From Penaeus vannamei (Eukaryota; Arthropoda; Malacostraca; Decapoda; Penaeidae): DNA of 64,000 bases. The notes under the pieces were generated by a model. The model was not told the origin of the DNA. It did no database searches and saw only the letters and a program-made list of their open reading frames with translations. The DNA is taken from assembly GCF_042767895.1 (NCBI RefSeq), contig NC_091551.1, forward strand, positions 11,141,537 to 11,205,536. Direction: 5' to 3'. The position numbers and the translations under genes were made by a program. Positions 37,308-49,948 of the stretch are shown in pieces (positions within the stretch are counted from its first letter, which is position 1; the number at the start of each line of letters is the position of its first letter).

Positions 37308-37378
37308 GTGTTTGTGGTGTAACGGTTAGCACGATGGTCTTTAAAACCGTAGACCCGGGTTCGATTCCCGGCGGATGC
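37308..37378 (+). pseudogene. tRNA-Gln-like, anticodon UUA (copy 3)
   Basis: Most complete cloverleaf of this class: GTGTTTG/CGGATGC acceptor pairs at all seven positions if wobbles are allowed, D-stem GTG/CAC, anticodon stem ATGGT/ACCGT, perfect T-arm. Confidence 0.72.
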
Positions 37379-37556
37379 TATATATATATATATATATATT
37401 TTCTTTTTTCTTTTCGTGATCTTTTCTTTGACATATAGACAAGACCTGCAATCTGTAACGGAAGTTCCCACAAAAAATAAATTTATAAAATCAATTTCAA
37501 ACAAAAGCATGATCAGCAACACGATGACGCAAATTGTTTACGAGTAATAGTGTGTA

Positions 37557-37565
37557 AGAGAGAGA

Positions 37566-37632
<67 letters not shown>
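37557..37632. repeat. (GA)n microsatellite
   Basis: First GA tract of Z4. Confidence 0.95.
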
Positions 37633-37638
<6 letters not shown>

Positions 37639-37766
37639 AATGATGTACCGTTTTATTTCCTGGCTTTTGCCAAAGAAACTTAAATCTTATCTAAATACAA
37701 AGTATAAATGTAATGATATTTTATGTTGTTTGTGTACGCTTTTTTTTGTCTCATTTCGTGGACAAA

Positions 37767-37779
37767 GAGAGAGAGAGAA

Positions 37780-37863
<84 letters not shown>
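37767..37863. repeat. (GA)n microsatellite
   Basis: Second GA tract of Z4. Confidence 0.95.
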
Positions 37864-37869
<6 letters not shown>

Positions 37870-38320
37870 ATGCTATCAAGAAGGATGGTGAAATATAACA
37901 AAGTATCGCCTGCCATTACTACGTCCCTATCAGTTTTTTTTTTTTTTTCAACAGTTTTACTTCCTTTGTCTTTTCACATTAGATTAATAGAGAAAAGCCT
38001 GGAGTCTGCAAACAGAGGAAAATAATCATGATAATCCTCCTTATGAATTTCGCCGCGAAACGCACACACGCACATACACACGCACGCACACACACACCAC
38101 ACAAGGTACACAGAGACCTCTCCCCAAACATTCCTCTTGCCCCTCGCCACCGTGGCCGAGTGGATCAATTTTATTATCACCATTGTCATTGTCATATAAC
38201 CATGATCAGTAACATGTGGGCGCACACACAGATACACACACACACGCACGTACACATGCACACAAATGAACACACAAATGTTGCATAAAACCCTCTCCCA
38301 ACCCTTTCCTGTTGCCCCTC

Positions 38321-38492
38321 GTCACCGTGGCCGAGAGGGTAAGGGCGCCAGATTCGAAACCCGCGATCGCGAGTTCGAATCTGCAAAAGGGAGCCAAAAG
38401 TGCTCCCTCTGGTTGCAACCTCGCCCGGGGCTGAAAGACATGAAGAGCCCCGGGCACAAAAAGAGACGCCCGCCGGGTTGCAATCAGTTTTT
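38321..38492 (+). mobile_element. S unit 10: tRNA-Ser-like Pol III unit
   Basis: Full length, hairpins intact, T5 at 38488-38492. A-box stub upstream at about 38150. Confidence 0.8.
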
Positions 38493-39103
38493 CCCTATTG
38501 TGTATTTTTATGTATGTGTTTGTACTTGTGTGTGGGCTATGTGCAACTCATGCTGCTAATAATTATTTTTTCCTGTTTCAGTGCAGGACGTCAAAGGAAG
38601 ACATATTTCTTTGTAAAATATACGTATATTCAAATGTAATTGCACGTGTACAGAAATATGTCCCTGAAACTTTATCTCCATTCATGTATGTGTAAATATG
38701 TCTATGAATTTGTGTGAACTAAAATCGAACAAGAAAGGTAAAGGAAAAAGGCGAAGAAACACAAAGAATATAGATGAGGAACAAAACAGTAACTAAGAAA
38801 AAAGTAAGGTGTGAAAATGACAAAAAGTGAAAGTAGGAAATGTGTCAAAAAGATAAAAATTCGGATAAGAAAATGAAGAGACACGTCACAATATTTAAAA
38901 AAAAGAAAAATAAATAAAATAAAATAAAAAATAAAAAATAAAGGAGAGTAGAAAATGCGATAAACATGCGAAAGAAAGACAAATTGTGAAAACACATAAT
39001 AAATACAAAAAACTGGGCTAAAAATTACGTAAACAAATTCGAAAGTATAAGTTAAAGTATAGAAAGTACAAATAAAAGAACAATAATATAAATGATGATA
39101 ATG

Positions 39104-39136
<33 letters not shown>

Positions 39137-39232
39137 GAAGCCGCACCGGTTGGAATGTTTTACCTTGCGTTTTGTTTGTGTGTGTTTGTTTGTATGTATG
39201 TGCGTGCGTGTGGGCCAGGTGCAACTCATGAT
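38493..39232 (+). repeat. P arm, long form (S10)
   Basis: Lacks the GTTC of the GTGTTCGTGTGGGC motif. Confidence 0.75.
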
Positions 39233-40237
39233 AAAAGAGAAAACCGAATGAAGGATTAAAGCGAATGAAAAATAGTAATTATCGTAGAAGATTAATAAAG
39301 CCTTTCTTTCCTAATCCAAGTCTTCTTATTGGCTTGCATTCAGCCAATCAGCTCTCGTGACAAAGGCCCAACTGAAGCCTGAGAAAAATCATTCTGAAAC
39401 ATTTGAAGTTAACAAGAAAGCATAATGAAAGGATGATAACGATGATAATGAGATAATTATATTAATAATCACAGCGATGATAATAACAATAATAATAATA
39501 ACATCAACAAAAACAATGATAATAGCAATGATGATAATGATAATGATAATAGTGATGATAATGTTAATAACGATGATGATAATGGTAATGCTAACTATAA
39601 TGTTGATAACAATAATAATAATGATAATGATAACGACAACAAGAAAGCAATAATGATAATAACAGCGATAATGATAATGATGATAATGAAAACAGTAAAA
39701 ACAATGATGATAACAGTAAAAACAATAATAATAACAAAATATTAATGATGATAAAAACCAAAATAATAATGATAATGAAAATTATAATGATAATAATGAT
39801 GACAATATTTATAATAATTATAATGATAATAACGATAATAATGAAAACGATAATAGCAATAATGATAATAACGATAATAATGAAAACGATAATAGCAATA
39901 ATGATAATAATAGGAATAATAATAACAATGATAATGATAATGATGATATTGTTGATAATGATAATGATAATAATAGGAATAATAATAACAATGATAATGA
40001 TAATGATGATATTGTTGATAATGATAATGATAATGGTATTGGTGATAATGATAATAATAATGATAATGATAACAATAATAATGATAATAATAATAACAAT
40101 AATAATGATAATAGTGATGATAATGATGGTACAAATTAAAACAATGATGTTCATGATAATGATAATAATAATAACGATAATACAGTAATAGGAATGATAA
40201 TAATAATAACGATGATATTAATAATAACAATAATAAC

Positions 40238-40319
<82 letters not shown>

Positions 40320-40799
40320 TTAAGGTAGGGAACTCGGAAGTCCACCTGTTCTTATTTATTATTATTTCCATCACAATGAATCATAGACAAATTGATTTGT
40401 ATTTATTTTTTGCTATTTCTTTCGTGGACGTCACAATTTCGGTGGGAAATTAGAATGAAAAAGATTCGGGATTTTTACTTTTTTCCTGTAAATAAATGTC
40501 GGTGGGCCCGCTATTCAAAAAAAAAAAAAAAAAAAAAAATAATACTGTGGCCTAATCCTCGCAAAGATTCCTGACCAAAATAAGTCATTTTAGCGAAAGT
40601 GATTTCCCAAACTAAAACAAGAAAAAGTGGTGTCGTTTTTATTGAACAATCATAGGTTGCACACGGCCCACACGCACTCGCATAAGCACAAGCACATATA
40701 CACACATAAACACATAACGGGGGAAATTATATTGTGAACGGGGAGCTCTCTCTCTCTTCTTCTTCTTCCTTCTTTCTTTCTTTTTTCCATGACTTTTCA
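39233..40799 (+). repeat. W module, copy 3
   Basis: CCAAT palindrome at 39328-39348. Its AAT/GAT tract carries an internal duplication: a ~60-bp block with AGGAATAATAATAAC...GATATTGTTGATAATG occurs twice (about 39910 and 39970). Ends in a 22-A run and CT/CA tracts. Confidence 0.75.
40218..40317. repeat. (AAT)n microsatellite
   Basis: Pure triplet run in W3. Confidence 0.95.

Positions 40800-40858
<59 letters not shown>
40800..40858. repeat. (CA)n microsatellite
   Basis: CA run before the truncated S unit. Confidence 0.95.
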
Positions 40859-40860
<2 letters not shown>

Positions 40861-40923
40861 ACAAACGAACATGCACACACATGTTGGATAAAAGCCTCTC
40901 CCAACCCACTTCTGTTGCCCCTC

Positions 40924-40966
40924 GTCACCGTGGCCGAGAGGGTAAGGGCGCCAGATTCGAAACCCG
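40924..40966 (+). mobile_element. S unit 11, truncated in the anticodon region
   Basis: A box intact; the sequence stops at GATTCGAAACCCG and continues as Z (AATATGTCGATGG). Shared CCG at the junction. No B box, hairpins or terminator. Confidence 0.8.
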
Positions 40967-41521
40967 AATATGTCGATGGAAATTAAATTTGGTTTCAAAC
41001 AATTTGCAATACAAGTTTAACATCATCATCATTATTGGCGTAATTGTTCTCTTCTTGCAGCCTTTACAGCCTCCGATGACAGCAATGCGAATTCTTATTC
41101 TGTTCAAATGCAATTGTTACGGAAACATTTTTCTTGATCGCCTAAGGATTCGGAAAAGGCTTGTTCATCTTTCCTTTTCTTGTTTCAGCTTTTTAATATA
41201 GGGATATTTATCATTCTCTTTCTCTTCCTCGATGCCTGTCTTTGTCTCTCTCTGTCCATCCGTCTGTCTGTCTGTCTCTATCTCTGTATTCGTATCTTTG
41301 TTTGTATCTGCCTCCCTTTCCCTCTCCCTCCCTTCCTCTCTCTCTCTCCTCCTCTCTCTTTCTCACTGTTCCCCCCCACCCCTCATAAATGATAGGTGCG
41401 AGGAGAGAGAGACAATAACATTGATATTGATAATATGATAGTAATAATAATAACAATCATAATCATAATCATAATAATGATAATATTAAAAACAATATTG
41501 ATAGTAATGATGATGATCAGG

Positions 41522-41571
<50 letters not shown>

Positions 41572-41721
41572 GTAAAGGAAGACAAAAGAAGTATAACATA
41601 TATATAATTCCAATCAATATAATCCATAGAAAAAAACCTTTTGAAATAGGAAGAGATGCATCTTCATGTCCGTGCATCAGTGTTTATGAACAATTAGACT
41701 CATAAATGAATAACAATGATA

Positions 41722-41792
41722 GTGTCTGTGCTATAACGGTTAGCACGGTGGTCTTTAAAACCGTAGACCCGGGTTCGATTCCCGGCGGATGC
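41722..41792 (+). pseudogene. tRNA-Gln-like, anticodon UUA (copy 4)
   Basis: Loop CTTTAAA kept and T-arm perfect. D-stem mutated (CTA against CAC) and anticodon stem has two wobbles (GTGGT/ACCGT). Confidence 0.65.
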
Positions 41793-41959
41793 TATATATA
41801 TATATTTTCTTTTTTTCTTTTCGTGATCTTTTCTTTGACATATAGACAAGACCTGCAATCTGTAACGGAAGTTCCCACAAAAAATAAATTTATAAAATCA
41901 GTTTCAAACAAAAGCATGATCAGCAACACGATGACGCAAATTGTTTACGAGTAATAGTG

Positions 41960-41964
<5 letters not shown>

Positions 41965-42054
<90 letters not shown>

Positions 42055-42062
42055 GAAAGAGA
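41965..42062. repeat. (GA)n microsatellite
   Basis: First GA tract of Z5. Confidence 0.95.
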
Positions 42063-42205
42063 AAGAGAATGAGAATGATGTACCGTTTTATTTCCTGGCT
42101 TTTGCCAAAGAAACTTAAATCTTATCTAAATACAAAGTATAAATGTAATGATATTTCATGTTGTTTGTGTACGCTACCTGTCTTTTTTATCTCTCATTTC
42201 GTGGA

Positions 42206-42330
<125 letters not shown>

Positions 42331-42799
42331 AATGACATGCTATCAAGAAGGATGGTGAAATATAACAAAGTATCGCCTGCCATTACTACGTCCCTATCAG
42401 GTTTTTTCCACAGTTTTACTTCCTTTGTCTTTTCACATTAGATTAATAGAGAAAAGCCTAGAGTCTTCAAACAGAGGAAAATGATCATGATAATCCTCCT
42501 TATGAATTTCGCCGCGAAACGCACACACGCACACACACACACACACACACTCACTCACTCACACACGCACACACACACCACACAAGGTACACAGAGACCT
42601 CTCCCCAAATATTCCTCTTGCCCCTCGCCACCGTGGCCGAGTGGATCAGTTTTATCATCACCATCGTCGTTGTCATATAACCATGATCAGTAACATGTGG
42701 GCGCACACACAGACACACACACAAGCACGTACACATGCACACAAATGAACACACAAATGTTGCATAAAACCCTCTCCCAACCCATTTCTGTTGCCCCTC

Positions 42800-42971
42800 G
42801 TCACCGTGGCCGAGAGGGTAAGGGCGCCAGATTCGAAACCCGCGATCGCGAGTTCGAATCTGCAAAAGGGAGCCAAAAGTGCTCCCTCTGATTGCAACCT
42901 CGCCCGGGGCTGAAAGACATGAAGAGTCCCGGGCACAAAAAGAGACGCCCGCCGGGTTGCAATCAGTTTTT
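42800..42971 (+). mobile_element. S unit 12: tRNA-Ser-like Pol III unit
   Basis: Full length with GATTGCAACC and AGTCCCGGGC changes, the same pair as in S16. T5 at 42967-42971. Confidence 0.8.
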
Positions 42972-43508
42972 CCCTATTGTGTATTTTTATGTATGTGTTT
43001 GTACTTGTGTGTGTTCGTGTGGGCTATGTGCAACTCATGCTGCTAATAATTTTTTTTTTTCCTGTTTCAGTGCAGGACATCTAAGGAAGACATATTTCTT
43101 TGTAAAATATACGTATATTCAAATGTAATTGCACGTGTACAGAAATATGTCCCTGAAACTTTATCTCTATTCATGTATGTGTAAATATGTCTATTTGTGT
43201 GAAGTAAACTCAAACAAGAAAGGTAAAAGAAAAAAGGCGAAGAAACACAAAGAATATAGATGAGGAACAAAACAATAACAAAGAAAAAAGTGTGTGAAAA
43301 TGACAAAAAGTGAAGTAGAAAATGTGTCAAAAATGCGATAAAAATTCGGATAAGAAAATGAAGAGAAACGTCACAATATTAATAACAAAAAAATAAAAAA
43401 TAAAATAAAGGAGAGTAGAAAATGCGATAAACATGCGAAAGAAAGACAAATTGTGAAAACACATAATAAATACAAAAAAACTGGGCTAAAGATTACGTAA
43501 AAAAAATC
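42972..43508 (+). repeat. P arm fused to Z tail (S12)
   Basis: P runs to GATTACGTAAAAAAAATCGAAATATAAC and then becomes the Z tail (AGTATCGCCTGCC). GAAATATAAC could belong to either side, so the junction has microhomology. Confidence 0.75.
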
Positions 43509-43670
43509 GAAATATAACAGTATCGCCTGCCATTACTATGTCCCTATCAGGTTTTTTCAACAGTTTTACTTCCTTTGTCTTTTCACATTAGACTAATAGA
43601 GAAAAGCCTGGAGTCTTCAAACAGAGGAAAATGATCCTGATAATCCTCCTTATGAATTTCGCCGCGAAAC
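43509..43670 (+). repeat. Z tail plus Y linker
   Basis: Completes a hybrid unit only ~1.1 kb long between S12 and S13. Confidence 0.75.
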
Positions 43671-43917
43671 GCACACACGCACATACACACACACCACACA
43701 AGGTACACAGAGACCTCTCCCCAAATATTCCTCTTGCCCCTCGCCACCGTGGCCGAGTGGATCAGTTTTATCATCACCATCGTCATTGTCATATAACCAT
43801 GATCAGTAACATGTGGGCGCACACACAGATACACATACACACGCACGTACACATGCACACAAATGAACACACAAATGTTGCATAAAAGCCTCTCCCAACC
43901 CAATTATGTTGCCCCTC

Positions 43918-44090
43918 GTCACCGTGGCCGAGAGGGTAAGGGCGCCAGATTCGAAACCCGCGATCGCGAGTTCGAATCTGCAAAAGGGAGCCAAAAGTGC
44001 TCCCTCTGGTTGCAACCTCGCCCGGGGCTGAAAGACATGAAGAGCCCCGGGCACAAAAAGAGACGCCCGCCGGGTTGCGATCAGTTTTTT
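43918..44090 (+). mobile_element. S unit 13: tRNA-Ser-like Pol III unit
   Basis: Full length; GGGTTGCGATC variant and a T6 stop at 44085-44090. Confidence 0.8.
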
Positions 44091-44276
44091 CCCTATTATG
44101 TAGTTTTATGTATGTGTTTGTACTTGTGTGTGTTCGTGTGGGCTATGTGCAACTCATGCTGCTAATATTTTTTTTTCTTATTTCAGTGCAGGACGTCAAA
44201 GGAAGACATATTTCTTTGTAAAATATACGTATATTCAAATATAATTGCACGTGTACAGAAATATATCATTGAAACT
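44091..44276 (+). repeat. P arm, strongly truncated (S13)
   Basis: Stops at ATTGAAACTT and joins Z at AATGGAAAATTAAATAG. Confidence 0.75.
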
Positions 44277-44332
44277 TAATGGAAAATTAAATAGATTTAA
44301 CAAATGGTATCATAATAATGGTATCAAATGGT

Positions 44333-44386
<54 letters not shown>

Positions 44387-45375
44387 ACTCTCACTCTCAC
44401 TCTCTCTCTCTCTGTTTATTCGCCCATAGATAGACCTTGTAATTTTACATGATAGGCCAATTTTTCGTATACTAACAACAAAAACAATAAAAATAATTAT
44501 GACACTAAAGGTAATAATAATAAAGACAACAATAGCCAGAACATAAACACTGATTCCAATGATAAAGAAAACAACAAAAAAGAGAGGGAGGGGGGGGGGA
44601 GAGCCTTCGGGGAAGGGGGGGGAGGGGGAGGATTTATGCCACGAATAATAAGAAGAAAAATGGCTGAATTTTATTCACAGATCACCGAATATGTCGATGG
44701 AAATTAAATTTGGTTTTAAGCAATTTGCAATACAAGTTTAACATCATTATCATTATTGACGTAATTGTTCTCTTCTTGCAGCCTTTACAGCCTCCGATGA
44801 CAGCAATGCGAATTCTTATTCTGTTCAAATGCAATTGTTACGGAAACATTTTTCTTGATCGCCTAAGGATTCGGAAAAGGCTTGTTCATCTTTCCTTTTC
44901 TTGTTTCATCTTTTTAATATAGGGATGTTTATCATTATCTCTTTCTCTTCCTCGATGCCTGTCTTTGTCTCTCACTGTCCATCCGTCTGTCTGTCTGTCT
45001 CTATCTCTGTATTCGTATCTTTGTTTGTATCTGCCTCCCTTTCCCTCTCCCTCCCTTCCTCTCTCTCTCTCTCCTCCTCTCTCTTTCTCGCTGTTTCCCC
45101 CCACCCCTTATAAATGATAGGTGCGAGGAGAGATATAATAATGATAATATAATAGTAATAATAATAACAATCATAATCATAATCATAATCATAATAATGA
45201 TAATATTAAAAACAATATTGATAGTAATGAAGATGATCAGGATAATAACATATATATAAATCCAATCAATATAATCCATAGAAAAAAAAAACTTTTGAAA
45301 TAGAAAGAGATGCATCTTCATGTCCGTGCATCAGTGTTTATGAACAATTAGACTCATAAATGAAGTTCAATGAAA

Positions 45376-45446
45376 GCGTCCGTGGTGTTACGGTTAGGAC
45401 GATGGTCTTTAAAACCGTAGACCCGGGTTCGATTCCCTGCAGATGC
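45376..45446 (+). pseudogene. tRNA-Gln-like, anticodon UUA (copy 5)
   Basis: Best acceptor 5' strand (GCGTCCG) but the T-stem and 3' acceptor are damaged (CCCTG, CAGATGC) and D-arm reads GTTACGGTTAGGAC. Clearly decaying. Confidence 0.65.
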
Positions 45447-45634
45447 TATATATATATATATATATTCTTTTTTCTTTTCGTGATCTTTTCTTTGACATAT
45501 AAACAAGACCTGCAATCTGTAACGGAAGTTCCCACAAAATTAGATCTATAAAATCAGTTTCAAACAAAAGCATGATCAGCAACACGATGACGCAAATTGT
45601 TTACGAGTAATAGTATGTAAGAGAGAGAGATAGG

Positions 45635-45710
<76 letters not shown>

Positions 45711-45852
45711 TCGAATAAGAATGATGTACCGTTTTATTTCCTGGCTTTTGCCAAAAAAACTTAAATCTTATCTAAATACAAAGTATAAATGTAATGATAT
45801 TTCATGTTGTTTATGTACGCTACCTGTCTTTTTTATCTCTCATTTCGTGGAC

Positions 45853-45855
<3 letters not shown>

Positions 45856-45941
<86 letters not shown>

Positions 45942-45942
45942 G
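45856..45942. repeat. (GATA)n microsatellite
   Basis: About 21 GATA units at the place where other Z copies have GA. A shorter GATA run lies at 45631-45652. Confidence 0.97.
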
Positions 45943-46419
45943 ATAATGACATGCTATCAAGAAGGATGGTGAAATATAACAAAGTATCGCCTGCCATTAC
46001 TACGTCCCTATCAGGTTTTTTCAACAGTTTTACTTCCTTTGTCTTTTCACATTAGATTAATAGAGAAAAGCCTGGAGTCTGCAAACAGAGGAAAATGATC
46101 ATGATAATCCTCCTTATGAATTTCGCCGCGAAACGCACACACACACACACACACACTCACTCACACACTCACATACACACGCACGAGCACACACACCACA
46201 CAAGGTACACAGAGACCTCTCCCCAAACATTCCTCTTGCACCTCGCCACCGTGGCCGAGTGGATCAGTTTTATCATCACCATCGTCGTTATCATATAACC
46301 ATGATCAGTAACATGTGGGCGCACACACAGATACACACACACACGCACGTACACATGCACACAAATGAACACACAAATGTTGCATAAAAGCCTCTCCCAA
46401 CCCATCTCTATTGCCCCTC

Positions 46420-46591
46420 GTCACCGTGGCCGAGAGGGTAAGGGCGCCAGATTCGAAACTCGCGATCGCGAGTTCGAATCTGCAAAAGGGAGCCAAAAGT
46501 GCTCCCTCTGGTTGCAACCTCGCCCGGGGCTGAAAGACATGAAGAGCCCCGGGCACAAAAAGAGCCGCCCACCGGGTTGCAATCAGTTTTT
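46420..46591 (+). mobile_element. S unit 14: tRNA-Ser-like Pol III unit, palindromic variant
   Basis: A C-to-T change makes CTCGCGATCGCGAG perfect, so the region from CAGATTCGAA to TTCGAATCTG is a near-perfect 35-nt palindrome with one unpaired A. GCC-GCC-CAC change near the 3' end. T5 at 46587-46591. Confidence 0.8.
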
Positions 46592-47192
46592 CCCTATTGT
46601 GTAGTTTTATGTATGTGTTTGTACTTGTGTGTGTTCGTGTGGGCTATGTGCAACTCATGCTGCTAATACTTTTTTTTTTCCTATTTCAGTGCAGGGCGTC
46701 AAAGGAAGACATATTTCTTTGTAAAATATACATATATTCAAATGTAATTGCACGTGTACAGAAATATGTCCCTGAAACTTTATCTCCATTCATGTATGTG
46801 TAAATATGTCTATAAATTTGTGTGAAGTAAAATTGAACAAGAAAGGTAAAGGAAAAAGGCGAAGAAACACAAAGAATATAGATGAGGAACAAAACAATAA
46901 CTAAGAAAAAAGTAAGGTGTGAAAATGACAAAAAGTGAAAGTAGAAAATGTGTCAAAAATGCGATAAAAATTCGGATAAGAAAATGAAGAGAGACGTCAC
47001 AATATTAATAACAAAAAAAAAAAAGATCAGAAAAAATAAAAAATAAAGGAGAGTAGAAAATGCGATAAACATGCGAAAGAAAGACAACACATAACACATA
47101 ATAAATACAAAAAACTGGGCTAAAAATTACGTAAACAAATTCGAAAGTATAAGTTAAAGTATAGAAAGTACAAATAAAAGAACAATAATATA

Positions 47193-47223
<31 letters not shown>

Positions 47224-47315
47224 GAAGCCGCACCGGTTGGATTGTTTTATCTTGCGTTTTGTTTGTGTGTGTGTTTGTTTGTATTTATGTGCGTGCGTGT
47301 GGGCCAGGTGCAACT
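46592..47315 (+). repeat. P arm, long form (S14)
   Basis: Close to the S1 and S4 arms; all three lead to W. Confidence 0.75.
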
Positions 47316-48206
47316 TATGATAAAAGAGAAAACCGAATGAAGGATTAAAGCGAATGAAAAATAGTAATTATCGTAGAAGATTAATAAAGCCTTTCTTTCC
47401 TAATCCAAGTCTTCTTATTGGCTTGCATTCAGCCAATCAGCTCTCGTGACAAAGGCCCAACTGAAGCCTGAGAAAAATCATTCTGAAACATTTGAAGTTA
47501 ACAAGAAATCATAATGAAAGGATGATAACGATGATAATGAGATAATTATGTTAATCACAGCGATGATGATAACAACAATAATAATAACATCAACAAAAAC
47601 AATGATAATGGCAGTGATGATAATGATGATGATAATAGTGATGATAATGTTAATAACGATGATGATAATGGTAATGCTAACTGTAATGTTGATAACAATA
47701 ATAATAATGATAATGATAACGACAACAAGAAAGCAATAATGATAACAACAGCGATAATGATAATGATGATAATAATAACAGTATAAACAATAATGATAAC
47801 AGTAAAAACAATAATAATAACAAAATATTAATGATGATAAAAACCAAAATGATAATGATAATGAAAATGATAATAATAATAATGATAACAATACTTATAA
47901 TAACAATAATGATAATAACGATAATAATGAAAACGATAATAGCAATAATGATAATAATAGGAATAATAATAACAATGATAATGATAATGATGATATTGTT
48001 CATAATGATATTGATAATGGTATTGGTGATAATGATAATAATAATGATAATGATAATAATAATGATAATAATAATAACAATTATAATGATAATAGTGATG
48101 ATAATGATGGTACAAATTAAAACAATGATGTTCATGATAATGATAATAATAATAACGATAATACAGTAATAGGAATAATAATAATAACGATGGTATTAAT
48201 AATAAC

Positions 48207-48270
<64 letters not shown>

Positions 48271-48709
48271 TGAAGGTAAGGAACTCGGAAGTCCACCTGT
48301 TCATATTTATTATCATTTCCATCACAATGAATCATAGACAAATTGATTTGTATTCATTTTTTGCTATTTCTTTCGTGGACGTCACAATTTGGGTGGGAAA
48401 TTAGAATGAAAAAGATTCGGGATTTTTACTTTTTTTCCTGTAAATAAATGTCGGTGGGCCCGCTATTAAAAAAAAAAAAAAAAAAAACACTGTGGCCTAA
48501 TCCTCGCAAAGATTTCTGACCAAAATAAGTCGTTTTAGCGAAAGTGATTTCCCAAACTAAACCAAGAAAAAGTGGTGTCATTTTTATTGAACAATCATAG
48601 GTTGCACACGGCCCACACAAGCACAAGCACATATACACACATAATCACTTAACGGGGGTGCTCTCTCTCTCTTCTTCCTTCTTTCTTTCTTTTTTCCATG
48701 TCTTTTCAG

Positions 48710-48710
<1 letters not shown>
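47316..48710 (+). repeat. W module, copy 4
   Basis: CCAAT palindrome at 47417-47437. The segment before the CT tract is shortened (AACGGGGGTGCTC). Confidence 0.75.
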
Positions 48711-48740
<30 letters not shown>

Positions 48741-48810
48741 CACACAAACAAACGAACAAGCACACATATGTTGAATAAAATCCTCTCCCAACCCATTTCT
48801 GTTGCCCCTC

Positions 48811-48982
48811 GTCACCGTGGCCGAGTGGGTAAGGGCGCCAGATTCGAAACCCGCGATCGCGAGTTCGAATCTGCAAAAGGGAGCCAAAAGTGCTCCCTCT
48901 GGTTGCAACCTCGCCCGGGGCTGAAAGACATGAAGAGCCCCGGGCACAAAAAGAGACGCCCGCCGGGTTGCAATCAGTTTTT
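48811..48982 (+). mobile_element. S unit 15: tRNA-Ser-like Pol III unit
   Basis: Full length with GAGTGGG A box; T5 at 48978-48982 followed by a T4. Confidence 0.8.
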
Positions 48983-49374
48983 CCCTTTTGTGTGTTTTTG
49001 TGTGTGTAGGACAGTAAAACAATCTATATCTCTCCAATGTGAAATATACGTATATAAGCTTCAAAAGTGCGATAAAAATTCGAATAAGAGATGTGAAGAG
49101 AAACTTCCCAATAATTAGAAACCGACAAAAATACTAATCAAGAAAACTGCAAGAGGGAACGAAATAGATACAGAAAAGTTCGCTAACAATAAGGCGAAAA
49201 AGAGGGAAAAATGAAACGAAGGGATTTTCATGGAGGCGAAGACGAAAAACCGGCGGGAAAGAAGGAAAGAAAAACTCGCTATTCCGACATCATATTTTTA
49301 TCGTTTTCTCTGCAGATTCCATCATGAATCGTTTCCTTCCAAGATAATAGATATGGCGAAGATAATCAAAACAA
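48983..49374 (+). repeat. P' arm and adjoining block (S15)
   Basis: Second copy of the diverged arm seen at 17509, with internal deletions. Runs to GATAATCAAAAC, then becomes Z at AAAGTATAAATG. Confidence 0.65.
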
Positions 49375-49445
49375 AGTATAAATGTAATGATATTTCATGT
49401 TGTTTGTGTACGCTACCTGCCTTTTTTCATCTCTCATTTCGTGGA

Positions 49446-49516
<71 letters not shown>

Positions 49517-49705
49517 TGACATGCTGTCAAGAAGGATGGTGAAATATAACAAAGTATCGCCTGCGATACTACGTCCCTACCAGTTTTTTTCAACAGTTTT
49601 ACTTCCTTTGTCTTTTCACATTAGATTAATAGAGAAAAGCCTGGTCTTCAAACATAGGAAAATGATCATGATAATCCTCCTTATGAATTTCGCCGCGAAA
49701 CGCAC
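49375..49705 (+). repeat. Z tail plus Y linker
   Basis: Includes a (GA)n tract at 49449-49514. The 228-codon frame crossing this region joins P', GA-tract and CA-tract translations and is not a gene. Confidence 0.75.
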
Positions 49706-49948
49706 ACACGCACATACACACACACCACACAAGGTACACAGAGACCTCTCCCCAAACATTCCTCTTGCCACTCGTCACCGTGGCCGAGTGGATCAATTTT
49801 ATTATCACCATCGTCATTGTCATATAACCATGATCAGTAACATGTGGGCGCACACACAGATACACACACACACGCACGTACACATGCACACAAATGAACA
49901 CACAAATGTTGCATAAAACCCTCTCCCAACCGATTTCTGTTGCCCCTC

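Larger units (their letters stand above)
36191..37950 (+). repeat. Z module, copy 4
   Basis: The first CT tract is absent: AATAGATTTA joins TTCGCCCATAG directly. Confidence 0.75.
44277..46020 (+). repeat. Z module, copy 6
   Basis: First CT tract contains CTCACT repeats. The G-rich bar is shorter and the TACC before it is lost. The second GA position is (GATA)n. Confidence 0.75.

Noticed and set aside
37308..37378. Functional tRNA genes
   Set aside because: The tRNA-like sequences sit in fixed repeat contexts, show stem mismatches between copies and anticodon drift. Listed as tRNA-like pseudogenes.
39591..40374. Long Ile/Leu/Tyr-rich frames resembling membrane proteins
   Set aside because: All arise from ATT/ATC triplet repeats read in different frames; hydrophobicity is a by-product.
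49230..49916. 228-codon open frame with apparent N-terminus
   Set aside because: It crosses P', a fusion junction, a GA tract, Y and a CA tract; no domain and no conservation as a unit.
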